Source of the DNA: Brachybacterium massiliense
GTDB taxonomy: Bacteria > Actinomycetota > Actinomycetes > Actinomycetales > Dermabacteraceae
Direction of reading: 5' to 3'
Assembly: GCF_900184245.1 (NCBI RefSeq)
Contig: NZ_FXXB01000007.1
Location: 124,001-188,000, forward strand
DNA length: 64,000 nucleotides
In this document: one piece after another, positions 45,596-53,672 of the stretch
Numbering within the stretch: the first letter of the stretch is position 1
Layout: each line of letters begins with the position of its first letter
Translations under genes and position numbers: made by a program
Notes under the pieces: generated by a model
Seen by the model: the letters and a program-made list of their open reading frames with translations, nothing else
What the model was told of the DNA's origin: nothing
Databases searched by the model: none

Positions 45596-46819
45596 ATGAC
45601 CGTGCCCGCTGCCGCCGATCCCTCCCGCCCGCCGTACCGCTTCCCCGTTGCCGCACGCTACGCGGGGATGGAGTCCTCTCCGCTGAAGGACATCTTCGCC
45701 CTCGCCGCGCGTGAGGACGTCGTCTCCTTCGCGGGCGGGATCCCGGACCCGTCGCTGTTCGCCCTCGAGGACGTCGAGGACTGCTACGACTGGGTGCTCG
45801 AGCATCAGGGCCATCGCGCTCTGCAGTACGGGGTCAGCGAGGGTGAGGTCGAGCTGCGGGAGCAGGCCGCCCGGCGTCTCTCCCGCGATCTGCCCACCGA
45901 CGCCTCGCAGATCCGCGTCACCTCCGGCTCCCAGGAGGGTCTGTTCGTGGTGGCCCAGGCGCTGCTCGAGCCCGGTGACGTGGTGCTGGTCGAGTCCCCC
46001 ACCTATCTCGCGGCGGTGCAGGCCTTCTCCGTGCACGGCGCCCGCATGATCGGGGTCGAGACCGATGACGACGGGGTGGTGCCGGAGGCTCTCGCCGAGG
46101 CGATCCGCACCCATCACCCGCGGATGGTGTACCTGATCCCGAGCTTCCAGAACCCCACCGGGCGCACCATGCCCGTCGCGCGCCGTCAGGCGGTGGCCGA
46201 GGTGCTCCTGCGCACCGATGTCCCGCTGATCGAGGATGACCCCTACGGTGCGCTGAGCTTCACCGGCAGCACCTGGGCGCCGATCGCCTCCCTGCCCGGG
46301 ATGAGCGAGCGCACGATCCTGCTGAACTCGATGAGCAAGCTGATGGCGCCCGGGGTGCGCATCGGCTGGATGCGCGCGGAGGGCGAGGTCCTCAACACCC
46401 TCGCCGTCACCAAGGCCGCGATCTCCATGCAGTCCTCCGTGGTCGACCAGCTGATGGTCGCCCGGTACCTGGCGACCGCTGATCTGGACGCGCACGTGGC
46501 ACAGGTCAGCGCCGTCTACCGCGAGCGGCGCGACGCGATGGCTCGGGCCATCGCCCCGGTCCTGCCCGAGGGTGCGCACGTCACCCATCCGGACGGCGGG
46601 ATGTTCCTGTGGGCGGCGCTCGGCGAGGGCTATGACGCGCAGGACATGCTCGCCGACTCGGTCGAGGCCGGGGTCGCGTACCTGCCGGGGTGGTCCTTCT
46701 TCGCCGACGATCCGGACCGTTCGACGATGCGACTGAGCTTCGTCACCCATTCCCCTGCCGTGATCGAGGACGCGATCGGACGCCTCGGTGAGGTGATCGC
46801 CCGCCACGGCGGGCGCTGA
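45596..46819 (+). CDS. PLP-dependent class I aminotransferase (2-aminoadipate type)
   Basis: 407 residues, fold type I. NSMSKLMAPGVRIGW carries the PLP lysine; SGSQEGL, VESPTYLAAVQ and PSFQNPTG are the usual cofactor and substrate elements. It resembles LysN/Aro8/PatA-type enzymes without the MocR HTH domain. CACCAT ends 6 nt before the ATG. It lies 12 bp after ogt, probably by chance. Amino donor not known; aromatic or aminoadipate are likely. Confidence 0.88.
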   Translation: MTVPAAADPSRPPYRFPVAARYAGMESSPLKDIFALAAREDVVSFAGGIPDPSLFALEDVEDCYDWVLEHQGHRALQYGVSEGEVELREQAARRLSRDLPTDASQIRVTSGSQEGLFVVAQALLEPGDVVLVESPTYLAAVQAFSVHGARMIGVETDDDGVVPEALAEAIRTHHPRMVYLIPSFQNPTGRTMPVARRQAVAEVLLRTDVPLIEDDPYGALSFTGSTWAPIASLPGMSERTILLNSMSKLMAPGVRIGWMRAEGEVLNTLAVTKAAISMQSSVVDQLMVARYLATADLDAHVAQVSAVYRERRDAMARAIAPVLPEGAHVTHPDGGMFLWAALGEGYDAQDMLADSVEAGVAYLPGWSFFADDPDRSTMRLSFVTHSPAVIEDAIGRLGEVIARHGGR

Positions 46820-47545
46820 TCAGACCTCGCCTGCCGCGGGGCGCTGCCAGCTCAGCGTGACCCGGAATCCCTCGCGCCTCCTGATCACCGCTCCGGGCAG
46901 GATCGCCTCCGCTCGGGAGCGCAGCTCGCCGAGCGTGATGCCGGCCTCCCGCACGGGCATCTGCGCCTGCGCGGCGCGGGCCCGGGTCTCCTCGCGCACC
47001 GGCCGCGGATGCTTGACCAGCCCGATCAGCGGGTTGGTCAGTGCATTGGCGATGTCCCACAGGTGGTCGCCAGGGCTGCCAGCTCTCACCAGGGCGACCA
47101 CGAGCAGGCGGCCACCCGGGCGCAGCAGGCCTCGTGCCTGGCCGAGAGCCTGCTCGACGTCCTGGTGATGGAGCGAGGCGACCATGGTCACCGCGTCGTA
47201 GGCGCCGCTCACGCCGGGCAGCGCGGCGTGGTCGGCGAGTGTGCGACGGTGCACCTGCGCTCCGGGGATGGCGCACACTGCAGCCGCGGCGGCGCGCGCC
47301 ATACCCGGATCGGGGTGGATCCCCTCGGCCCGCTCCGCTCGTGCGGCCAGGCGGGCGAGCAGCGTGCCACGGCCGCATCCCACGTCCAGCACCCGATCCA
47401 ACCGGGTCGGCAGTGCGCGCAGGATCCAGCGATGGAAGTGGGCGTTGTGGTCCCAGGGATGCCGGGCATTGGCACGGGCGAGCCCGCGCCCGGCAGCGCG
47501 GATCAGCGGGTTCGGGGCGGTGCGGAGGTTCCAGGTCCCGTCCAT
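46820..47545 (-). CDS. class I SAM-dependent methyltransferase
   Basis: 241 residues. VLDVGCGRGTLLARLA is the SAM-binding motif I; DAVTMVASLHH is near motif IV. A likely small-molecule methyltransferase (UbiE/Methyltransf_11 type). Its stop codon abuts the stop of the convergent aminotransferase gene without a gap. It lies 4 bp from the ABC membrane gene transcribed the same way, so it is probably the last gene of that operon. Substrate unknown. Confidence 0.85.
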   Translation of the reverse strand: MDGTWNLRTAPNPLIRAAGRGLARANARHPWDHNAHFHRWILRALPTRLDRVLDVGCGRGTLLARLAARAERAEGIHPDPGMARAAAAAVCAIPGAQVHRRTLADHAALPGVSGAYDAVTMVASLHHQDVEQALGQARGLLRPGGRLLVVALVRAGSPGDHLWDIANALTNPLIGLVKHPRPVREETRARAAQAQMPVREAGITLGELRSRAEAILPGAVIRRREGFRVTLSWQRPAAGEV

Positions 47546-47549
47546 CCGC

Positions 47550-49058
47550 TCATCCTCGCAGGGCCCGCAGGCGTGCGTGGGTCATCAGCACCATCGCGCC
47601 GAGGAGCAGCGCGGCGCCCAGCAGCATCGCGCCCGCTCCGTGAGCGCCCAGGAGCGCGAGCACGGCTCCGGCGAGCAGCGCGAGCAGCACGGCGTCGGCC
47701 TGCCAGGCCACCACCGAGATCACCGAGAGGTCGCCCTGCGCGGTGGGCATCGGGGTCATCAGGGACAGCGGCATCGGCCCTTTCGCCGCGTCCCGGGCCC
47801 GCCCCGCGATGAGCACCAGCGACAGCAGCACGGGCAGCGCGAGCGCCGCGAGTTCGAGCGCGGCTCCGGCGATCAGGAGCCCGGTCCCACCGCCGAGCGC
47901 GGCGAGCACGGCCAGCAGCACCGTCGGTGCCGGGGAGTGCAGAAGCACCTGCATCGCGGCGCTCTGCCCCAGCAGTGGCGGCGCGCCGAGGGTGTGGATG
48001 CCATGGCGGATGCCGTCCACGACCGCGCTGCTCGCGGCCCACAGCACGGCGCCGCCCAGCAGCACCGACCCCCAGGCGAGCGGCCCGCCCAGCACTGTGG
48101 AGACAGACAGCAGGGCGGCGCCGACGAGACCGGCGAGCACACCGGCGGCGAGCCGCTCGGGGCTGCGCAGCCAGGTCACCGCGTCCCGTCGGGCATAGAG
48201 CAGCACGAGCGGGCGCGGACCGATCGCGGGCAGGCGCCGACCGCCCGAGGGCGGGGGTCGGAACCTCCCCGACGCGCCCGCCAGGTCGCCGCTGGTCGCG
48301 AGGGTGGAGGCGGACTCCCAACGCGCCGCCTGCTCCCGCAGGACACGGCCTCGCAGGCGGTCCAGCAGCAGCATGCCCGCCGCCGTGGCGGCCGCGCCCG
48401 AGATCCCGAGCACGAGCGTCCAGGGCAGCGGGGAGGCGGGCGCCGCGGGATGCACGGCGCCGAGGCCGACGCCGACGGGGAGGGCAGCGGTGATCACCGC
48501 GGCGCCCAGCAGCAGCGCCGAGCACAGCAGCCGCGCACCCATCCGGTCCAGCAGCTGCCCGGCCAGCCACGCCGCTGCGAGCAGCAATCCGGTCCCCGCC
48601 GCGGCCAGGACGAACAGCACCACCCCGGCAGGATCGGCGTGTCCGGCGGCGCTCAGGGTGGTCCCGGCGAGAGCGGCGAGCACCGCCAGGGCGGTCACGG
48701 GCAGCAGCAGTGCACGGGCGAAGGGGCGACGCAGCACCGCTCGTCGGCGCAAGCCGCTCGAGGCGAGGGTGTCGATGAAGAACGGTGCCATCAGCGCTGG
48801 TCCCCGCACCGCACCGGCCTGGAGGGCGATCGCGGCGGCGGCGAAGGAGGCTGCGGTGAGGGCCCGGGGGGCGTGGGCGGAGGTGAGCGCGGGCAGCACA
48901 TCGGGCCGGGCCAGCAGCTGGCCGGCGCTGAGCAGCCCCGGGATGCCGAGCACGAGCAGGGTCATCGCCGCCAGGTAGAGGAGGTAGAGCAGGTCCGTGC
49001 GGCTGCGCGCGGTGGTGCGGGTCGCCCAGACCTCCCGGACCGCGGTGAGGTCGTTCAT
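47550..49058 (-). CDS. polytopic membrane protein, putative ABC permease
   Basis: 502 residues with about 12 hydrophobic helices and short loops. No permease family is recognised. Its start overlaps the ATPase gene stop by 4 nt (ATGA), which makes a transporter role likely. A basic cytosolic loop lies near 255-280 (ASGRFRPPPSGGRRLP). The same gene order is ATPase-permease-methyltransferase. Confidence 0.75.
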   Translation of the reverse strand: MNDLTAVREVWATRTTARSRTDLLYLLYLAAMTLLVLGIPGLLSAGQLLARPDVLPALTSAHAPRALTAASFAAAAIALQAGAVRGPALMAPFFIDTLASSGLRRRAVLRRPFARALLLPVTALAVLAALAGTTLSAAGHADPAGVVLFVLAAAGTGLLLAAAWLAGQLLDRMGARLLCSALLLGAAVITAALPVGVGLGAVHPAAPASPLPWTLVLGISGAAATAAGMLLLDRLRGRVLREQAARWESASTLATSGDLAGASGRFRPPPSGGRRLPAIGPRPLVLLYARRDAVTWLRSPERLAAGVLAGLVGAALLSVSTVLGGPLAWGSVLLGGAVLWAASSAVVDGIRHGIHTLGAPPLLGQSAAMQVLLHSPAPTVLLAVLAALGGGTGLLIAGAALELAALALPVLLSLVLIAGRARDAAKGPMPLSLMTPMPTAQGDLSVISVVAWQADAVLLALLAGAVLALLGAHGAGAMLLGAALLLGAMVLMTHARLRALRG

Positions 49059-49723
49059 GCCACCGGCTCGAGGGCGAGCTCGGCGGCGGCGAGCTCCTCG
49101 CGCAGCCGTGGGCTGTGGGTCGCCAGCACCACCGCGGTGCCCGTCTCGGCTCGGCGGCGGATCGCGGCGCCCACCAGACCCAGACGGTGCGGATCGAGCC
49201 GCTGCTCGGGCTCGTCCAGCAGGAGCACCCGGGCAGGCCGGGCGAAGGTCAGCGCGAGGGAGACCAGCTGGGTCTGCCCGCTCGAGAGCTCGTGCGGGAA
49301 GCGGGCGCCGAGCTGCGTGATCGCGAGCTCCTCGAGCAGCTCCTCGGCCTGTTCCGCGGCGCTCGTCGCCGGGCTCCCCCAGGTCGCGGCGATGAAGCGC
49401 AGGTGCTCGGCGACGGTGAGATCACGTGCCGTCTGCGGCGGGCCGATCAGGGCGGCGAGCGCGGCGCGGAAGCCGCGGTCGCGGTCGTCGGGGGTCCGGC
49501 CGGCCACGCGGACCGTCCCTGCGGTCGGCTCGATCAGCCCCGCGAGCACTCTCAGCAGCGTGGTCTTGCCCGCCCCGTTGGCTCCGGTGAGCGCCAGGAT
49601 CTCGCCTGCGTCCACGGCGCCCGTGGCCTCGAGCAGGAGGACGTTCTCGTCCCGCACCACGCCGACGTCCTCGAAATGGACGAGCTCGCGCTGGTCGGGG
49701 CCGGGTGCGGGGAGGTGCGCCAT
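49055..49723 (-). CDS. ABC transporter ATPase
   Basis: 222 residues from the ATG at 49723, chosen because TTCGAT ends 6 nt upstream (leaderless); alternative starts at 49741 and GTG 49864 only add a Pro-rich tail. Walker A GANGAGKT, signature LSSGQTQ and Walker B VLLLDEPEQRLDP are intact; the family is closest to CcmA/YadG-type single-domain ATPases. It powers the downstream membrane protein. Confidence 0.88.
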   Translation of the reverse strand: MAHLPAPGPDQRELVHFEDVGVVRDENVLLLEATGAVDAGEILALTGANGAGKTTLLRVLAGLIEPTAGTVRVAGRTPDDRDRGFRAALAALIGPPQTARDLTVAEHLRFIAATWGSPATSAAEQAEELLEELAITQLGARFPHELSSGQTQLVSLALTFARPARVLLLDEPEQRLDPHRLGLVGAAIRRRAETGTAVVLATHSPRLREELAAAELALEPVA

Positions 49724-50076
49724 GGGTCCATCGAACCGCATCGGAGCCGGTCCCGGCCTCCGACTTCGGTCTGCACCTGGATCGTCGCCGCTCTGCGGTC
49801 GCCGCGGCGACGGATCCTGTGGCGGAAATGCCGACGGGCTCTGTGACGGATTAGGAGACGTCACGCTCTGGATAAGTTGTCAGATCCGTGAGAGACTGAA
49901 GGGGCGCCGTCGTAGGTGCCGCCACCCTGTTCCTGCAGGTCGAGCGGCACTCGAGCCACTCCGACACCACCGTGTTCCGGGCCCATGTCCGGCCTGTCAC
50001 GATGCCGGAGGAGGCCGCCTCGACCCCTCCAGGGCCGCGGTACCGCCGGTGCGCAGGCCCACAGAGGAGGAACCCC

Positions 50077-50616
50077 TTGTCCGCAGCCGCAGCGTCTGAC
50101 ATCACCATCGCTTCGAAGGTCGGAGAGGTGCTCACGCACCCCGTCCACGGACCGGTCCGCATCGTCTCGAGGTCCACCCGCACGGTCCGGGGCGAGGATC
50201 GCGAGTACGTCAACCTGGTGGTGATCGACGACGAGATGAACATCTCCGTGCCGGCCGACGGCAAGGATGTCATCGGGCTGCGCCCGCTGCTGGTGGAGAA
50301 GGAGATCTCGGCGCTGATCGCCCAGCTCGCCGAGCCCATCGCCCCGCCCGAGAAGAAGGCCTCCTGGGCCCACCGCATCAAGTCCCTGCAGATGCAGCTG
50401 CAGACCGGCCGCCTGAGCGACCGCGTCGAGGTCATCCGCAACATCGTGCGCGACTCCGGCGGCGTGCCCTCGAGCCTGGCCGAGCGCAACCTGCTCAAGC
50501 AGGCCATCGATCCGCTGGCCTCCGAGATCGCGATCGCCCGGTCGATCCCGCGCGAGGATGCTCAGCTCCTGCTCCAGAACACCGCCGAGGGCGCCCTCGA
50601 GGCCGCCGCCGCCTGA
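50077..50616 (+). CDS. carD: CarD/CdnL-family RNA polymerase-binding regulator, TTG start
   Basis: 179 residues. GEVLTHPVHGPVRIVSRSTR is the Tudor-like RNA-polymerase-interaction domain; the C-terminal helical domain binds promoter DNA and stabilises the open complex at rRNA promoters. The start is set at TTG 50077, with GAGGAGG 6 nt upstream; earlier in-frame codons (ATG near 49972/50002) add a non-conserved Pro-rich part. The upstream gap (49724-50076) holds no other credible gene. Essential in mycobacteria. Confidence 0.92.
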   Translation: MSAAAASDITIASKVGEVLTHPVHGPVRIVSRSTRTVRGEDREYVNLVVIDDEMNISVPADGKDVIGLRPLLVEKEISALIAQLAEPIAPPEKKASWAHRIKSLQMQLQTGRLSDRVEVIRNIVRDSGGVPSSLAERNLLKQAIDPLASEIAIARSIPREDAQLLLQNTAEGALEAAAA

Positions 50617-50659
50617 CCGGCACGGCCGGCCCGACGGGCCCACTCGGCCTCGCGACCCG

Positions 50660-50711
50660 CTGCCCCGCCTCACCTCCTCCGGGTGCTCCCGGAGGGCGTG
50701 ACGCGGGGCAG
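50660..50711. terminator. shared hairpin between carD and the MFS gene
   Basis: An outer 14-pair imperfect stem (50660-50673 with 50698-50711, one mismatch) enclosing a perfect 7-bp hairpin (CTCCGGG, 50677-50683, with 50688-50694). It overlaps the MFS stop and serves both convergent genes. Confidence 0.6.
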
Positions 50712-51983
50712 TATTCGTGCCAGCCATAGCCCGCCGCCCACGCAGAGGGCGCCGGTGGCCGCTCCGGCCACCGCGACCGGGGCGAACAGCGTGATGCCGG
50801 TGACGATCAGCGGTGCCGTGAGCCGCCCCGCGCCCAGCATGGTGTTCCACCAGGCGAGGTAGGTGGTGCGGCCGTGCACCGGGGACACGTCGATCCCCAG
50901 GGTCATCACGATCCCGGAGCCGAGCCCGTTGCCGAGCCCGATCAGCAGGCTCGGCACCAGCAGCGCCACCAGGGCGAGGCCCTGCCCCCTGCCGTCGAGC
51001 GTCGTGCCCAGCACTGCCAGCAGCAGGAAGCCCACGCCCATCAGCAGTGCGCAGGGCACGGCGACCGCCGCCCGCCCCCAGCGGTCCATGAGGGTGCCGG
51101 CGGGCAGCACCAGCAGGATCTCGAGCGCCGCGCTCACCCCGAACACGATCGAGATCCAGGTGGGGTCCAGTCCCAGCGCGTCCCCCAGCAGCGGGACGAT
51201 CACCGGCCGGTTCACGCGCGCCATCATCACCGGGGAGATGCCGACCCCCACGGCGACCATGCGCCGCAGCACGGCGCGGTCCAGCCGGATCCGTGCCGCG
51301 GTGCGCACCCGCCGCTCCCCGCGCGGCGCGGCGGGGGCCGGTCCCGCCTCCCCCGGCGGGAGGAACAGGGCGATCATCACGGTGCCGGCGGCGGCGCTCA
51401 CGGCGAACAGCCCGAACACCCAGGCCATCGATCCCAGGGCGATCACCATCGCGCCGAGCAGCGGCCCGAGCACCTCGCCGATCCGGATCACCCCGCCGAA
51501 CAGGGTCATGCCCCGTGCTCGCATCGAGGGCGGCAGGGCGGTGCCGAGATAGGACTGCCGGCCCAGCTGCCACACCTGGATGCTCGCCGCCATCACCAGC
51601 AGCAGGCCGATCAGCATCAGGCGGTGCGTGCGGTCCCCGTCGCCGCCCACCGCGGGACCGATCAGGATCCAGGCCGCGAGGTTCGAGACCACCAGCAGCA
51701 CCCCGGTGATCACCAGGGCGCTGCGGGCGCCGATGCGGGAGATCAGCCGACCGGCGGGGATGGGGCCCAGGAACGAGGCGAGGCCGAAGATCACCGACAG
51801 CGCGGCGGCGTGCGGGATGGAGAACCCGAGGTCCCTCGCCAGCAGCGGCACCACCGGCATCAGCGCCGCCAGCCCGATGAACTCCAGCAGGGTGGGGGCG
51901 TAGACCGAGGGGGTCAGCGAGCGCAGCACCTGGGCCGGGGTGCGCGGATCCCTCGAGGGGGAGCTCTGCGCAGGGGTGGTCAC
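50670..51983 (-). CDS. MFS transporter
   Basis: 437 residues with 12 helices. The inter-helix 2-3 motif GLASFLGPIPAGRLISRIGAR (G-x3-D-x-G-RR type A motif) and a repeat after helix 8 (LPAGTLMDRWGRAA) are visible. A Pro/Arg loop (APRGERRVR) joins the halves. GTG start, probable drug or metabolite exporter. Substrate unknown. Confidence 0.87.
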   Translation of the reverse strand: MTTPAQSSPSRDPRTPAQVLRSLTPSVYAPTLLEFIGLAALMPVVPLLARDLGFSIPHAAALSVIFGLASFLGPIPAGRLISRIGARSALVITGVLLVVSNLAAWILIGPAVGGDGDRTHRLMLIGLLLVMAASIQVWQLGRQSYLGTALPPSMRARGMTLFGGVIRIGEVLGPLLGAMVIALGSMAWVFGLFAVSAAAGTVMIALFLPPGEAGPAPAAPRGERRVRTAARIRLDRAVLRRMVAVGVGISPVMMARVNRPVIVPLLGDALGLDPTWISIVFGVSAALEILLVLPAGTLMDRWGRAAVAVPCALLMGVGFLLLAVLGTTLDGRGQGLALVALLVPSLLIGLGNGLGSGIVMTLGIDVSPVHGRTTYLAWWNTMLGAGRLTAPLIVTGITLFAPVAVAGAATGALCVGGGLWLARILPRVTPSGSTRRR

Positions 51984-52114
51984 CGCCTGAGTCTGTCACC
52001 GGATAGTGAGCCGGGGCAAAGACATCCGGTCGGCGGACGGCACGGCCCTCCGGCGCCCGTCGGCCCGGCGGCACCCACCGCACCGCCGTTGCCGGTCGGG
52101 CCGTCCGCGCCGGG

Positions 52115-52777
52115 TCAGGGGGCCAGGTGCATGCGGGCGGTCTCCGCCTCGCCACGACGTGCGGTCGCCTCGTCCACGCCGGCGGCGATCGCCTCCGCCG
52201 CCCAGCGCACCGACCAGGCGCGCAGGAACGCGGCGGCCTCCTCCCCGCGCCGCCACCGCGGGGTGGGGACGGGCACTGCGGCCAGGCAGCTGGAGCGCCA
52301 GCCGTCGGTGTGCGCGGCCAGGGCGAGCAGCGCCACCTCCCAGTCGAGGGCGAGGGCGCCGGGACCGGTGCGTTCGAACTCCTCCGCATCGACCAGGGCT
52401 GTGTGGCGCAGGCGCAGCTGCGTGGTGCCGTCGTCCTCGGGATCGAGCTGGATCAGCAGGGGGTCCTCCCCCGTACCGCGGTCCCAGGCCAGGGACAGCC
52501 GGTGGGGGCTCTCGATCTCGAGCACCCTGCCCCGTGCACCGCCGGGCACCTCGAAGCTCCCGCCCTCCCGTAGCTCGCCGGTGACCGTCCCGAACCATCG
52601 GGGCAGCTCCGCCGGCGCGGTGAGCAGGGGCCACAGCTGCGCAGGAGCGCAGTCGACATGGGTGGTCAGGGTGAGGGTCGCGCGCACCTGGCGGTGCCCG
52701 TCGGACGAGGTGTGCTCGTGGATCTCGAGCGCCCGTCGAACCGCGTCGACCGCGGAGGGCGACTCCGTGACAGTCAT
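52115..52777 (-). CDS. SRPBCC/AHSA1-domain protein
   Basis: 220 residues. The START-like fold is shown by CAPAQLWPLLTAPAELPRWFG near the N-terminus, GELREGGSFEVPGG and the long last helix (GPGALALDWEVALLAL). The family binds hydrophobic ligands or partners Hsp90-like proteins. GAGGAG lies about 5 nt before the ATG. The last 60 residues are Arg/Ala-rich and less typical. No ligand can be named. Confidence 0.82.
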   Translation of the reverse strand: MTVTESPSAVDAVRRALEIHEHTSSDGHRQVRATLTLTTHVDCAPAQLWPLLTAPAELPRWFGTVTGELREGGSFEVPGGARGRVLEIESPHRLSLAWDRGTGEDPLLIQLDPEDDGTTQLRLRHTALVDAEEFERTGPGALALDWEVALLALAAHTDGWRSSCLAAVPVPTPRWRRGEEAAAFLRAWSVRWAAEAIAAGVDEATARRGEAETARMHLAP

Positions 52778-52934
52778 CTTCTCCTCAGAAGTGTCTCAGC
52801 CGCTCCGCACCGGCGCCGGAGCGCGGATGCGGACCCTCGCAGGGTAGCCCACGGCCACGTCTCGTGCCACGGGGCGGGACGGTGCGTCCTCGCACCCGCT
52901 CCGTCCGTCGAGCACTGCCCGTAGCATGGCCGAC

Positions 52935-53672
52935 GTGAACGCTGCGAGCACTTTCCGACCGGCCGATTTCACGGCACATCTCTTCGATCTCGACGGGGTC
53001 ATCACCCCCACTGCCGAGGTGCACATGCGCGCCTGGGCAGAGATGTTCAGTCAGTTCCTCACCTCCCGCGACATCACCGAGCCGTACACCGATGCGGACT
53101 ACTTCGCCCACGTCGACGGGCGCCCCCGCTACGACGGAGTGCGCGCCTTCCTCGCTTCGCGCGGCATCACCCTGGCCGAGGGCGAGGACTCGGACCCCGG
53201 GCAGCAGCCTCCCGGCGCCGAGACCGTGCGCGGGCTCGGCAACCGCAAGAACGACCTGGTGCTCTCCCTGCTGCGCTCCGAGGGCGTGGCCCCCTACCCC
53301 GGCACGGTGGCCTATCTCGATGCGCTCCCGCCGGGGGCGCGCCTGGCGATCGTCTCCTCCTCCCGCAACGCCGAGGAGGTGCTGCGCGGGGCCGGCCTGT
53401 TCGAGCGCTTCGAGCATATCGTCGACGGGAACGTCGCGGCCCGTGAGGGCCTGCCCGGCAAGCCCGCCCCCGACACCTATCTCCACGGCGCCCGCCTGCT
53501 CGGCGTGGACCCCGCGCGGACGGTGGTCTACGAGGACGCCGTCTCCGGTGTGCGCTCCGGCGCCGCCGGGAGCTTCGGAGCCGTGATCGGGGTGGACCGC
53601 GGCGCAGGAGCCGCCGAGCTGGCGGCCGCCGGCGCCACCCATGTCGTCGCCGACCTCGAGGAGATCTCATGA
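52935..53672 (+). CDS. HAD-family beta-phosphoglucomutase-like phosphatase
   Basis: 245 residues from GTG 52935, where TAGCAT ends 7 nt upstream; the ATG at 52926 lies inside that -10 box. HLFDLDGVI is HAD motif I with the nucleophile Asp, IVSSSRN motif II, and GKPAPDTY and VYEDAVSG motifs III/IV. Its stop overlaps the GH65 gene start by 4 nt, and such pairs convert phosphorylase product beta-glucose-1-P to glucose-6-P. Confidence 0.9.
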   Translation: MNAASTFRPADFTAHLFDLDGVITPTAEVHMRAWAEMFSQFLTSRDITEPYTDADYFAHVDGRPRYDGVRAFLASRGITLAEGEDSDPGQQPPGAETVRGLGNRKNDLVLSLLRSEGVAPYPGTVAYLDALPPGARLAIVSSSRNAEEVLRGAGLFERFEHIVDGNVAAREGLPGKPAPDTYLHGARLLGVDPARTVVYEDAVSGVRSGAAGSFGAVIGVDRGAGAAELAAAGATHVVADLEEIS

